Assembly: GCA_963800255.1 (NCBI GenBank)
Contig: CAWDAK010000008.1
Span: 62,001-126,000 of the forward strand
DNA: 64,000 nt
From: DATFVA01 sp963800255
GTDB taxonomy: Bacteria; Bacteroidota; Ignavibacteria; Ignavibacteriales; Ignavibacteriaceae
Direction of reading: 5' to 3'
Notes under the pieces: generated by a model
The model's input: the letters and a program-made list of their open reading frames with translations, nothing else
What the model was told of the DNA's origin: nothing
Databases searched by the model: none
Translations under genes and position numbers: made by a program
Shown: positions 45,636 to 54,277 of the stretch, one piece after another
How positions within the stretch are numbered: the first letter of the stretch is position 1
Layout of the letters: each line of letters starts with the position of its first letter

Positions 45636-47246
45636 ATGCGTCCCTCATTCATAAATAGGCTAAGCGTAAAGCTTACGCTGATCATCTTGAGCATACTGCT
45701 GATAAATTTAGCAGTGTATACTTTTTATACTCTAACTGTGCTTAAGAAAGACCTTACCGAAGCCTCCTCACAGAACGCTTACAACCTCAGTGATGTGATT
45801 AAAAAATCAACACGTTACAGTATGCTGTTGAACCGGCGCCAGGATATTTATGAGATAATAAATACCATCGGCAAAGAAGTGGGTGTTGAGAAAATTAGAA
45901 TTTACAACAAACAGGGAAGGATCAGCTATTCTACCGATTCTACCGAGATAAATCAGTCGGTTGATACCAACAGTGAAGCCTGTTATGTTTGCCACTCCCG
46001 CCCCACCCTGCCTGTGAACCTGCCTCAGAACGAAATGATAAGAGAGTTCACGTTCAAAGAAGGCAGAAAGGTGCTTGGACTAATAAACCCCATAAAGAAT
46101 GAAGCAGACTGCAGCAACGGCGCCTGTCACGAACATCCTGCTGATAAAAAGATTCTTGGTGTTCTTGATATTATTGTTTCAACCGAAAAGATGAACGAGA
46201 TTATAGAATCGAATACAGCCAGCATCATAACCAATGCTGTAATACTTATGGTGCTTATCTCTGCTTTCAGCGGACTCTTCATAATAATCCTTGTAAACAG
46301 GCCCCTTAAGAAAATCTCCAGGGGAATTGAAGAAATATCAAACGGGAACCTCGACTATAAGATCACCATCGGGTCAAAAGGAGAGCTTGCACAGGTAGCA
46401 AATGAGTTTAACGTTATGTCGTCCCGGCTTAATACAGCCTATAAAGAAATCAAAGAATGGTCTGAAACCCTGAACCTCAAGGTTGAGGAAAAGAATGAAG
46501 AGCTTAAAAAGATATATGAACAGATCACCCAGATTGAGAAGCTTGCCTCTTTAGGAAAACTTTCTGCAACAGTGGCTCACGAGCTGAACAACCCCCTGGA
46601 AGGGATACTTACTTACAGCAAGCTTATAGTAAAAAAGCTTACCAAACTTAGCAGCAACGGAGAGTTTAAAGATATAATAGAATTCCTTACCCTGATCTCC
46701 GATGAATCAGCACGCTGCGGGAAAATTGTGAAAGATCTTCTTCTCTTTTCTCATAAGGATGAAGGTAAGTTTACGGAAAGCGACCTTTCTAAAATAATTG
46801 ACAAAAGTCTTATTCTTATTAACCATCACCTTGAAATCAATCATATTACCCTGGTAAGAGATTACAGGATTGAGAACCTCTCGATAGAATGCGACTCGCA
46901 GAAAATCGAACAAGCTCTAATAGCAATCCTTATTAATGCTATAGAGGCAATGAATGCCGGACAGACTTTAAGAGTATCCCTCGATACCGAGGATGATAAT
47001 GCAGTAATACGGATAAGCGACCAGGGAAAAGGAATTGCAGAAAAAGATCTGCCAAATATTTTTGAACCTTTCTATTCAACAAAAAGTGATAATAAGGGTA
47101 CGGGGCTGGGACTTGCAGTAGCATACGGAATAGTTAAACAACATCATGGAAAAATCCAGGTTGAAAAAACTTCCGAAGAAGGTACAACCTTCAAAATGAT
47201 TTTACCAATAATGAAAATTACCAGAGAAGTAAACTATGAAACCTAA
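45636..47246 (+). CDS. NtrB-type sensor kinase with periplasmic heme-c motifs
   Basis: 536 residues. TM1 ~11-33, a periplasmic domain ~34-196, TM2 ~197-220, HAMP ~220-272, a coiled-coil, HisKA with the phosphorylated His in VAHELNNPL, and an ATP-binding domain with DQGKGI and GTGLGLAVAYG. The periplasmic domain carries CYVCH (116-120), a CxxCH heme-c motif, and CSNGACH (159-165), a CX4CH variant, so it probably binds one or two hemes c and senses redox state or a ligand such as an electron acceptor. It overlaps the regulator gene by 11 bases. Confidence 0.93.
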   Translation: MRPSFINRLSVKLTLIILSILLINLAVYTFYTLTVLKKDLTEASSQNAYNLSDVIKKSTRYSMLLNRRQDIYEIINTIGKEVGVEKIRIYNKQGRISYSTDSTEINQSVDTNSEACYVCHSRPTLPVNLPQNEMIREFTFKEGRKVLGLINPIKNEADCSNGACHEHPADKKILGVLDIIVSTEKMNEIIESNTASIITNAVILMVLISAFSGLFIIILVNRPLKKISRGIEEISNGNLDYKITIGSKGELAQVANEFNVMSSRLNTAYKEIKEWSETLNLKVEEKNEELKKIYEQITQIEKLASLGKLSATVAHELNNPLEGILTYSKLIVKKLTKLSSNGEFKDIIEFLTLISDESARCGKIVKDLLLFSHKDEGKFTESDLSKIIDKSLILINHHLEINHITLVRDYRIENLSIECDSQKIEQALIAILINAIEAMNAGQTLRVSLDTEDDNAVIRISDQGKGIAEKDLPNIFEPFYSTKSDNKGTGLGLAVAYGIVKQHHGKIQVEKTSEEGTTFKMILPIMKITREVNYET

Positions 47247-48585
47247 AGCAAATTTATTAGTAGTTGATGATGAACTTATCGTCCGCCAATCATTAAAACA
47301 CTGGTTTGAAGAAGACGGCTATTGTGTGGAAACAGCCGACAGCGGTGAGATAGCACTCAAACATTTTGAGAAGGGCAAGTATGATATTCTGCTGGTGGAT
47401 ATGAAGATGCCGGGTATGAGCGGACTTGAACTGCTTACAAGGGTGAAGGAATTCGATCCTTCCGTGATAGTAATTCTTATTACTGCTTTCGCCTCCGTTC
47501 CCTCAGCAATTAAAGCACTTAAAGACGGCGCTTATGATTACATTACCAAACCGGTAGACCCCGATGAGCTGTCGCATATTCTTGAAAACGCCCTGAATCA
47601 GAAGACTCTTAAATCGGAAAACGATGCGCTGAAAGAAAATATAGATGAGATTATTAAACCCGACAACCTGATTGGTGAAAGCGGTGAGATGAAGAAGATT
47701 TTCTCGCTCATAAACACAGTTTCACAAACAGATACCACAGTAATGATCAGGGGCGATAGCGGCACCGGTAAAGAGCTGGTTGCTAAAGCGATTCATATAA
47801 ACAGCAAGAGAAAGTACTTCCCTATCATTACAGTTAACTGCGGCGCACTTGCAGAATCGCTTCTTGAGAGTGAACTATTCGGTCATGAAAAAGGAGCATT
47901 CACCGGAGCTCATTATAAACGCAAAGGTAAATTTGAAATGGCCAACGGTGGAACAATATTCCTTGATGAGATTGGAACAGTGTCAGCTAAAATGCAGGTA
48001 GAACTTCTTCGTGTGATCGAAACAAAGCAGTTTACCCGTGTAGGCGGCAACGAAGTTATAAAAAGTGATTTCCGGGTTATAGCAGCTACTAATGAACCGC
48101 TGGAAGATCTGGTTAAACAGGGCAAATTCAGGGAAGATCTTTATTACAGACTCGATGTCTTCACAATCCTTATTCCCCCGCTTCGCGAAAGGATAGAAGA
48201 TATTCCTCTTCTTGCTTATTATTTCCTGAAGAAATTCTCTCTGGCAATGAATAAGAAAAAGGATACGATATCGCCGGAGGCAATGGATTTTCTGGTTAAG
48301 TACAACTGGCCGGGGAACGTTCGTGAACTTGAGAACGCTATTGAGCGTGCTGTAGTCGTCAGTAAGACTAATGTACTTGATGTGAAGGATCTACCTTTCC
48401 AGGTTAGCGCCAATAATCATTATGACAAGGATGATAAGAGCATCGCTGCTATGGAAAAAAGGCATATTGCCCTCGTTCTGAATGAACTGAACTGGAATAT
48501 ATCCAAAAGCGCTGAAGCCCTTAAAATTGACAGGGTAACACTGTATAATAAAATTAATAAGTACGGTCTCCCGAGAAAGCCGTAA
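47236..48585 (+). CDS. NtrC-family sigma-54 response regulator
   Basis: 449 residues. Receiver with the phosphoacceptor Asp55 in ILLVDMKMPG and Lys in ITKPVD. Central AAA+ domain: Walker A GDSGTGKE, the sigma-54 contact loop GAFTGA, and Walker B GGTIFLDEIG. A C-terminal Fis-type helix-turn-helix AALKIDRVTLYNKINKYGL binds DNA. It should activate the sigma-54 promoter at 42126-42139. Start overlaps the kinase stop; its own stop overlaps the protease start (TAATG). Confidence 0.96.
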   Translation: MKPKANLLVVDDELIVRQSLKHWFEEDGYCVETADSGEIALKHFEKGKYDILLVDMKMPGMSGLELLTRVKEFDPSVIVILITAFASVPSAIKALKDGAYDYITKPVDPDELSHILENALNQKTLKSENDALKENIDEIIKPDNLIGESGEMKKIFSLINTVSQTDTTVMIRGDSGTGKELVAKAIHINSKRKYFPIITVNCGALAESLLESELFGHEKGAFTGAHYKRKGKFEMANGGTIFLDEIGTVSAKMQVELLRVIETKQFTRVGGNEVIKSDFRVIAATNEPLEDLVKQGKFREDLYYRLDVFTILIPPLRERIEDIPLLAYYFLKKFSLAMNKKKDTISPEAMDFLVKYNWPGNVRELENAIERAVVVSKTNVLDVKDLPFQVSANNHYDKDDKSIAAMEKRHIALVLNELNWNISKSAEALKIDRVTLYNKINKYGLPRKP

Positions 48586-49130
48586 TGCAGGACATTTGCA
48601 TAGCGCCTGTCAATATTTCGAATAAGGAACTGCTGCAAAGAGTGATCCTGGAACTTAAAAAGATCCTGCTCGTTGATATTAAAATAATAGACCTGCAGCT
48701 TGATCTGCGGAAAGCTTATTCCCCTGAACGCAGACAATATTATTCAACCCAGCTCATTGCTGATGCTCTGAACCGTACCAGTCGTATCAACGGCAAAATT
48801 GTCATCCTTGTGGATTTTGATCTGTATATCCCCGTGTTCACCTATGTTTTCGGCGAAGCTCAGCTTAACGGCAAGCACTCCATAGTCTCTCTTTGCAGAC
48901 TGCATGAAGAGTTCTATACAGGCCGGACGGATACAGAACTGCTTTTCGAACGGGCTGTTAAGGAAATTCTACACGAACTGGGACATAATTTCGGACTCCT
49001 TCACTGCAGCAGCTGGGAATGTGTAATGCATGCTTCGGCAGAAATCGAAGAGGTTGATATTAAAGGAAGCATTTACTGCAAAGACTGCAGAAGAACGCTT
49101 CAGAGCGTGTTTAATTTTCGCAGGAACTAA
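48585..49130 (+). CDS. Archaemetzincin (M54 zinc metalloprotease)
   Basis: 181 residues. The hallmark HELGHNFGLLHC (HExxHxxGxxHC), then CVMHAS and IYCKDCRRTL, gives the zinc ligands and the four-cysteine second zinc site of archaemetzincins. No signal peptide, so cytoplasmic. Archaemetzincins are widespread in archaea and scattered in bacteria; substrates are not known. It overlaps the regulator stop by one base and is the last gene of the sensor operon. Confidence 0.92.
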   Translation: MQDICIAPVNISNKELLQRVILELKKILLVDIKIIDLQLDLRKAYSPERRQYYSTQLIADALNRTSRINGKIVILVDFDLYIPVFTYVFGEAQLNGKHSIVSLCRLHEEFYTGRTDTELLFERAVKEILHELGHNFGLLHCSSWECVMHASAEIEEVDIKGSIYCKDCRRTLQSVFNFRRN

Positions 49131-49140
49131 GATAACCTGA

Positions 49141-49866
49141 TCAGGTTTTGTGTAACTCCGCAGTCTTCGAATGACGCCGGGTATAGATTTGTTTCCTCAC
49201 ATAATGATCCAGAAGCCAGGCTGCTGAAATCCATGCGAAACCTATAGACCATCCTGCAATTATATCATTAGGTGAGTGAGCTCCCCGTATAATCTGTGCA
49301 ATCCCTATGGCAATACATAATAAGAAGGCAAACGTCATTACATAATGATTAATTTTCCTGTCGGGATTAGCCCTGTAAATAAGTCTAGCAAGGGTAAAGT
49401 AAAATACCACTGACATCAATGCGTGGCCGCTGGGGAATTCTTTTCCGAAAGTATCGAATATGTTAAGCCAGTTATTCCATGGCTCCCCGCCATAATAATT
49501 CTTCAAAAATACATGCAAAAAACCGGCTCCTATTACAACGAAGAAATAAGTGTACAGAGTCCTGAACTTTTTCCTTAAAAACAGGTATCCTCCAAAAACC
49601 ACTGAGAACAATGAGATGAATAACCTGCTGGAAAGTGCGGCAAGTTCGTCCATATTCTGCACAAGATTTTCCGAACCGAAAGTGCCGCTCCATTTGTTGG
49701 TTTTTCCGAACCAGTTGAACAACAGCGTTTTATAATCCCCTGTTATCCCGGAAATAAACCCGTTCGTACAAAGGAAGAAAACATAAAGGCATAAGATAAT
49801 AATGGAATAGGCAGCATACCTCTTATATTTCCTGCTTTTCCGGTCTTCCCGCTCCACAGCATCCAT
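49141..49866 (-). CDS. PAP2-family membrane phosphatase
   Basis: 241 residues with about six hydrophobic segments. The three phosphatase motifs are visible: KNYYGGEPW (KX6RP-like, with E for R), PSGHALMS, and RGAHSPNDIIAG (SRX5HX3D-like). It would remove phosphate from membrane lipids such as undecaprenyl or phosphatidyl phosphates. Convergent with the archaemetzincin gene, 10 bases apart. Confidence 0.9.
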   Translation of the reverse strand: MDAVEREDRKSRKYKRYAAYSIIILCLYVFFLCTNGFISGITGDYKTLLFNWFGKTNKWSGTFGSENLVQNMDELAALSSRLFISLFSVVFGGYLFLRKKFRTLYTYFFVVIGAGFLHVFLKNYYGGEPWNNWLNIFDTFGKEFPSGHALMSVVFYFTLARLIYRANPDRKINHYVMTFAFLLCIAIGIAQIIRGAHSPNDIIAGWSIGFAWISAAWLLDHYVRKQIYTRRHSKTAELHKT

Positions 49867-50114
49867 AGAATATTTCAGTTTTAATGATTTATAAAAATAA
49901 AAAAATTATCAATGATTTTTTAATGATCCACCCCACTTTTCTTCTCAATTTTTAGAATAACGAAATTTTCCCTTTCTAATATATGACAACCGCACCGTGT
50001 AAACTGGCGAAAATGCGATCTATCGTTTATGAATACTCTCTGGAATGTTATTTGTCCTTAAGATTCAATTCTGGCAATTGCCCTCATAGCGACTAATAAA
50101 ATCGGAAGGGATTT
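49867..50114. other. Divergent intergenic region upstream of etfB
   Basis: AT-rich, no gene. It contains the 10-bp palindrome GGCAATTGCC at 50073-50082, about 33 bases before etfB, which could be an operator. I see no clear -7/-33 pair. Confidence 0.4.
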
Positions 50115-51002
50115 ATGTACAATTCCATAGTCCTGGTTAAACAGGTCCCGGACACAGCCAACATCTCCGGGAAGGTAATGAAAGATGACGGTACCGTCAA
50201 CCGGTCAAAGCTGCCTGCCATATTTAATTTTGAAGACAAAGTTGCACTTGAATTCGCCCTTCAGATAAAGGAGAAGTTCGGCGGAAAAGTTACAGTTGTA
50301 ACGATGGGTCCCCCGCGCGCCTCTGACACCCTGCGTGAATGTCTTTTTATGGGCGCGGATGAGGCTTACCTGGTAACCGACCGAAAATTCGCGGGTGCTG
50401 ATACCCTTGCTACCTCATATGTACTTTCTGAGGCAATAAAGAAAATCGGTAATTACAATTTCATTTTTGCCGGAAGGCAGGCAATTGACGGAGACACTGC
50501 CCAGGTTGGTCCGCAAACGGCTGAGAAACTGGGTATTCCCCAGATCACTTATGCAGAAGAATTGATAGATGTAAGGCGTGATTCAATCGTAATTAAACGT
50601 AAGATCGACGGCGGTTATGAGATAGTTGAAAGTTCGATGCCGGTGCTTATAACTGTCCTGAAAGATGCAGTGGAACCCCGCCCTTTCAGTGCCAAACGTG
50701 TGATGGCTTTTAAAGGTGCCAAATCCCTGATGGATCTTGAAAAAATGACAGAGGATAATTCCCTGCTGTACATCGATAAGCTGGTTCTTGAGTATCAGGA
50801 AAAAGAACTGCTGATAAAAACACTAACCACAGATGATCTTGACGTCGATCCCGAACGCTGCGGAATTAAAGGTTCTCCCACAAAAGTATTTAAAGTTGAA
50901 TCTGTCGTTCTTGCGGGGGGAAACCAGTCTAAGGTTGAACCTACAAAAACTGCATTATCGGGACTGATAGAGCAATTAATGACAGATCATATTTTTGGCT
51001 AA
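50115..51002 (+). CDS. etfB: Electron transfer flavoprotein beta subunit
   Basis: 295 residues. Adenosine/flavin-binding loop GRQAIDGDTAQVGP and KQVPDTANISG opening are those of anaerobe-type EtfB, as in bifurcating Etf of Megasphaera and Acidaminococcus; respiratory EtfB has a DD-containing loop instead. It is about 40 residues longer than usual, the extra being the C-terminal arm. It pairs with etfA 12 bases downstream and with an acyl-CoA dehydrogenase. Confidence 0.93.
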   Translation: MYNSIVLVKQVPDTANISGKVMKDDGTVNRSKLPAIFNFEDKVALEFALQIKEKFGGKVTVVTMGPPRASDTLRECLFMGADEAYLVTDRKFAGADTLATSYVLSEAIKKIGNYNFIFAGRQAIDGDTAQVGPQTAEKLGIPQITYAEELIDVRRDSIVIKRKIDGGYEIVESSMPVLITVLKDAVEPRPFSAKRVMAFKGAKSLMDLEKMTEDNSLLYIDKLVLEYQEKELLIKTLTTDDLDVDPERCGIKGSPTKVFKVESVVLAGGNQSKVEPTKTALSGLIEQLMTDHIFG

Positions 51003-51014
51003 AGGAATCATCAA

Positions 51015-52031
51015 ATGAAATTTTCGAATGAAGTCTGGGTTTTTATTGAACAAAGAGAGGGCAAACCGGCTGATGTCAGCTTCGAGCTTCTCTGTAAAGC
51101 GCACAAGCTTGCACAGACGATGAAGGCATCCGTTAAAGCTGTTGTAATCGGAAGCGACGCCGAAGGTATTGCAAAGGAAACCTTGCGTTACGGAGCCGAT
51201 GAAGTTCTGCTGATAGATCATCCTTCACTTAAATTTTTCAGAACGATACCCTACAGCCGGATACTTACCAAACTCATTGAAGAATTTGTTCCGCGCATAG
51301 TTTTATTTGGAGCCACTGTGATCGGCCGTGATCTTGCCCCGAGGGTTGCCTCGCATACAAAAAGCGGTTTAACGGCCGATTGTACCGATCTGCAGATCTC
51401 TGATGTAACATACCTGAAGGAAAATTTTCCAAAGCTTCTGCTGCAGATCCGCCCGGCTTTCGGCGGAAACATTATAGCCACAATTATTACTCCCGATGTG
51501 CCTGTACAGATGGCTACCGTTCGTGAAGGTGTTATGGAGCTTATTCCCCTCAAAAGGCCGAATCCTGAGAAAATTACGAAAATAACCTTCGAACCGGATC
51601 CATCAGATGAGCTTGTTAAAATAATAGAGCAGCACCGCGAGGAGAACAGGGTAAACCTTAAGGCATCACCAATAATAGTTGCAGGAGGCTATGGGCTGGG
51701 TACAAAAGAAAACTTCAGGTTGATTGAAGAGCTTGCTCATACAATAGGCGCTGAAGTTGCGGGAAGCCGCGCTGCTGTTGATGCGGGTTTTGTAACACCT
51801 GACAGGCAGGTAGGACAAACAGGCGTTACTGTCCGTCCCAAACTTTACATCGCGGTCGGTATTTCCGGAGCGATTCAGCACAGGGCGGGAATGCAGGAAT
51901 CACAAAAAATTATTGCAATAAACTCTGACCCCGAAGCCCCGATATTCGATATAAGTCACTACGGAATAGTCGGTGATGCAACCGAAGTTATTCCTGCTTT
52001 CATAGAAGCTTATAAAAATAAATTGAAATAA
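51015..52031 (+). CDS. etfA: Electron transfer flavoprotein alpha subunit
   Basis: 338 residues, FAD-binding subunit. The C-terminal FAD domain motifs are visible: VAGGYGLGTKENFRL, GAEVAGSRAAVDAGF, RQVGQTGVTV, KLYIAVGISGAIQH and AINSDPEAPIFDISHYGIVGD. It accepts electrons with EtfB from the acyl-CoA dehydrogenase encoded 9 bases downstream. Confidence 0.96.
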   Translation: MKFSNEVWVFIEQREGKPADVSFELLCKAHKLAQTMKASVKAVVIGSDAEGIAKETLRYGADEVLLIDHPSLKFFRTIPYSRILTKLIEEFVPRIVLFGATVIGRDLAPRVASHTKSGLTADCTDLQISDVTYLKENFPKLLLQIRPAFGGNIIATIITPDVPVQMATVREGVMELIPLKRPNPEKITKITFEPDPSDELVKIIEQHREENRVNLKASPIIVAGGYGLGTKENFRLIEELAHTIGAEVAGSRAAVDAGFVTPDRQVGQTGVTVRPKLYIAVGISGAIQHRAGMQESQKIIAINSDPEAPIFDISHYGIVGDATEVIPAFIEAYKNKLK

Positions 52032-52040
52032 GGTTTTACT

Positions 52041-53762
52041 ATGCCAAACTTTTTCACAGAGAACAGTGACCTGCAATTCCATTTTAACAATCTAAATGTT
52101 CAGGAAATCACAGCAATCCTTGAAGATGACTATGCCCAATCAAAGGACTTCCGTCATGCTCCTGTTGACTATGACGACGCAGTTGAAAACTACAGGAAGG
52201 CCCTTGAGATAGCAGGTGATATTGCAGGGAATTTTATTGCAGAGCGTGCAGCAGATGTTGATGAAGAAGGTGCTGTCCTGAACAACGGCAAAGTGAGTTA
52301 TGCAAAAGGGACGCAGGAAAACCTTAAACGCTTATCACAGGCTGATCTGATGGGATTGATATTTCCAAGAAAATACGGCGGCCTCAATGCTCCCTTTATA
52401 ATTTATATTATGTCGATTGAACTCATCTCCCGTGCTGACGCCTCTTTGATGAATCTATACGGACTTCAGGATATTGCTGATACGATCAGGAAATTTGGAA
52501 ATGAAGAACAGAGACAGGAATTTCTGCCGGGATTTTGTTCAGGAAAGTATACCGGCGCTATGGCGCTCACTGAACCTGATGCCGGGTCAGATCTCCAGGC
52601 TGTAAAATTACATGCTTACCAGGATGAAAAGGGAAACTGGTTTCTTAAAGGAGTGAAAAGATTTATAACGAACGGGAACGGTGATATACTGCTTGTGCTT
52701 GCAAGGACTGAGCCGGGGACTAAGGATGGGCGCGGTTTAAGTATGTTAGTCTGTTATGGCGATGAAACCGTAAAAGTAAGAAGAATAGAACACAAGCTTG
52801 GTATTCACGGTTCCCCTACGTGTGAACTTCAGTTCAATGATACCCCTGCGCAGCTGATCGGCAACAGGAGATTCGGATTAATAAAATATGTATTCGAACT
52901 GATGTTCCGTGCACGGATGGGAGTATCTGCACAGGCTATGGGAATATCACAGGCGGCTTATGAAATGGCAGTTAAATACGCCCGTGAAAGAGAACAGTTC
53001 GGAAAGCCCATAATAAACATTCCTGTTGTTTCAAATATTCTTATCGATATGAGAACTCTGCTTGAAGCAAACAGAACCCTTCTGTATGAAGCTGCACGGA
53101 GTGTAGATAAGAAAGAAGTTCTTGAAATGAAGATCGAAAAACTGAAAGAGGAAGGTAAAGGTACGCAGGAAGAAAATTTCAGACTGAAGCAGCTTACAAA
53201 AGAAACCAACCTCCTGACACCGATGTGCAAATTAGTTCTTACCGAATCTGCAAATAAAATTACTTATGATGCGCTGCAGATTCATGGCGGCACCGGGTAT
53301 ATGAAAGAATTTAAAGTTGAAAGACTCTCCCGTGATGCAAGGATTACCAACATTTATGAGGGAACTTCACAACTCCAGGTTGTTGCCGCTATCGGAGGCG
53401 TTATTCACGATGTGCTTGGTTACAGGTTCGACGAAAAGGAAAAGAAAGAATATAAAGGCGGTGTTGCTCCCCTGGTGAATCACTTAAAGGAAATACGGGA
53501 GATATTAAGAGACTGTCTCAGGTACGTAAGTGAGAAAAAAGATCCTGCATTCCAGGATGTTGCTGCAAAAGATCTGCTTGAACTTTACACCTACCTCGTT
53601 ATCGGCTACCTGCTGCTAGACCAGGCTGAGATTGAGCCAAAAAAGGTTTTCATAGCTAACCGTTATATACTTTATTCACTTGCCAATGCAAGAAAAAATG
53701 CGGAGTCAATTAAAGACGGCTTATTCAACGATATACTTCACGCAGAAAAAATTTTAGCTTAA
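52041..53762 (+). CDS. Acyl-CoA dehydrogenase
   Basis: 573 residues. N-terminal helical extension, then the FAD/substrate motifs GAMALTEPDAGSDLQ, KRFITNG, RAREQFGKP-like REREQFGKPI, and the catalytic Glu in TNIYEGTSQLQ. An insertion of charged residues near 355-375 (KIEKLKEEGKG) distinguishes it from short-chain enzymes and resembles the larger family members acting on long or unusual acyl-CoAs. It forms an operon with etfBA. Substrate not determined. Confidence 0.93.
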   Translation: MPNFFTENSDLQFHFNNLNVQEITAILEDDYAQSKDFRHAPVDYDDAVENYRKALEIAGDIAGNFIAERAADVDEEGAVLNNGKVSYAKGTQENLKRLSQADLMGLIFPRKYGGLNAPFIIYIMSIELISRADASLMNLYGLQDIADTIRKFGNEEQRQEFLPGFCSGKYTGAMALTEPDAGSDLQAVKLHAYQDEKGNWFLKGVKRFITNGNGDILLVLARTEPGTKDGRGLSMLVCYGDETVKVRRIEHKLGIHGSPTCELQFNDTPAQLIGNRRFGLIKYVFELMFRARMGVSAQAMGISQAAYEMAVKYAREREQFGKPIINIPVVSNILIDMRTLLEANRTLLYEAARSVDKKEVLEMKIEKLKEEGKGTQEENFRLKQLTKETNLLTPMCKLVLTESANKITYDALQIHGGTGYMKEFKVERLSRDARITNIYEGTSQLQVVAAIGGVIHDVLGYRFDEKEKKEYKGGVAPLVNHLKEIREILRDCLRYVSEKKDPAFQDVAAKDLLELYTYLVIGYLLLDQAEIEPKKVFIANRYILYSLANARKNAESIKDGLFNDILHAEKILA

Positions 53763-53791
53763 AATTGATCCATAAAAAGGTGAGATACAAA

Positions 53792-54004
53792 ATGACAGAT
53801 AAACAAATCTTCTATTACAAAATCTTTGATGATAAAGAACGTCTCAACTATATGAAATCATCGCTCCCCCACAAAGAGCTTGAAAACCTTCTTAAAGAGT
53901 ACGAGAGAGATCATCAGAAATATTTCAATCCTGATTTCGTCCAGTTCCTCAGGGAAAAAGATGCCGAGGCGGAACTGATCGAAGTCAGTGACATCTCCTA
54001 TTGA
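53792..54004 (+). CDS. Small charged protein downstream of acyl-CoA dehydrogenase
   Basis: 70 residues from ATG 53792, with GGTGAG upstream. Helical and charged; LLKEYERDHQKYFNPDFVQFLREKD. No recognised family. It is the last gene of the etfBA-acd operon and is followed at once by a terminator, which supports it being a real expressed gene. May be a small partner of the dehydrogenase complex; that is inference. Confidence 0.65.
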   Translation: MTDKQIFYYKIFDDKERLNYMKSSLPHKELENLLKEYERDHQKYFNPDFVQFLREKDAEAELIEVSDISY

Positions 54005-54018
54005 TCTGTACTATGAAG

Positions 54019-54060
54019 CCCGGTTAATAACGCTCTCCTAAAAAACATTAACCGGGTTTT
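54019..54060 (+). terminator. Rho-independent terminator of the etfBA operon
   Basis: CCCGGTTAAT (54019-54028) pairs perfectly with ATTAACCGGG (54047-54056), 10 bp, followed by TTTT. Confidence 0.85.
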
Positions 54061-54119
54061 CATTTCTTATCTCTCATCTCTTTGATGCGCCCTGTGCCCG
54101 GCAGCCCCACAAACATCGT

Positions 54120-54187
54120 AGATGTTCCAGTATTGTAACCATCCCTATCTTCCGAATGCCTGGATCCTAGTAGAGGATCCACAAACC
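54120..54187 (+). repeat. Interspersed ~68-bp intergenic repeat, copy 2
   Basis: Partner of 17963-18030. Begins AGATGTTCCAGTATTGTAACC and ends with GGATCCT-AGTAG-AGGATCC, a 7-bp perfect hairpin. Lies between the etf operon terminator and the C1 peptidase gene. Confidence 0.6.
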
Positions 54188-54277
54188 ATAGCATACCTTC
54201 ACACCTTAACTTTAACCTTAATTTTAAGTAATTTTCAGGGTTAAATTTTCCGTATCACATAGCTTAAGGATACCACA

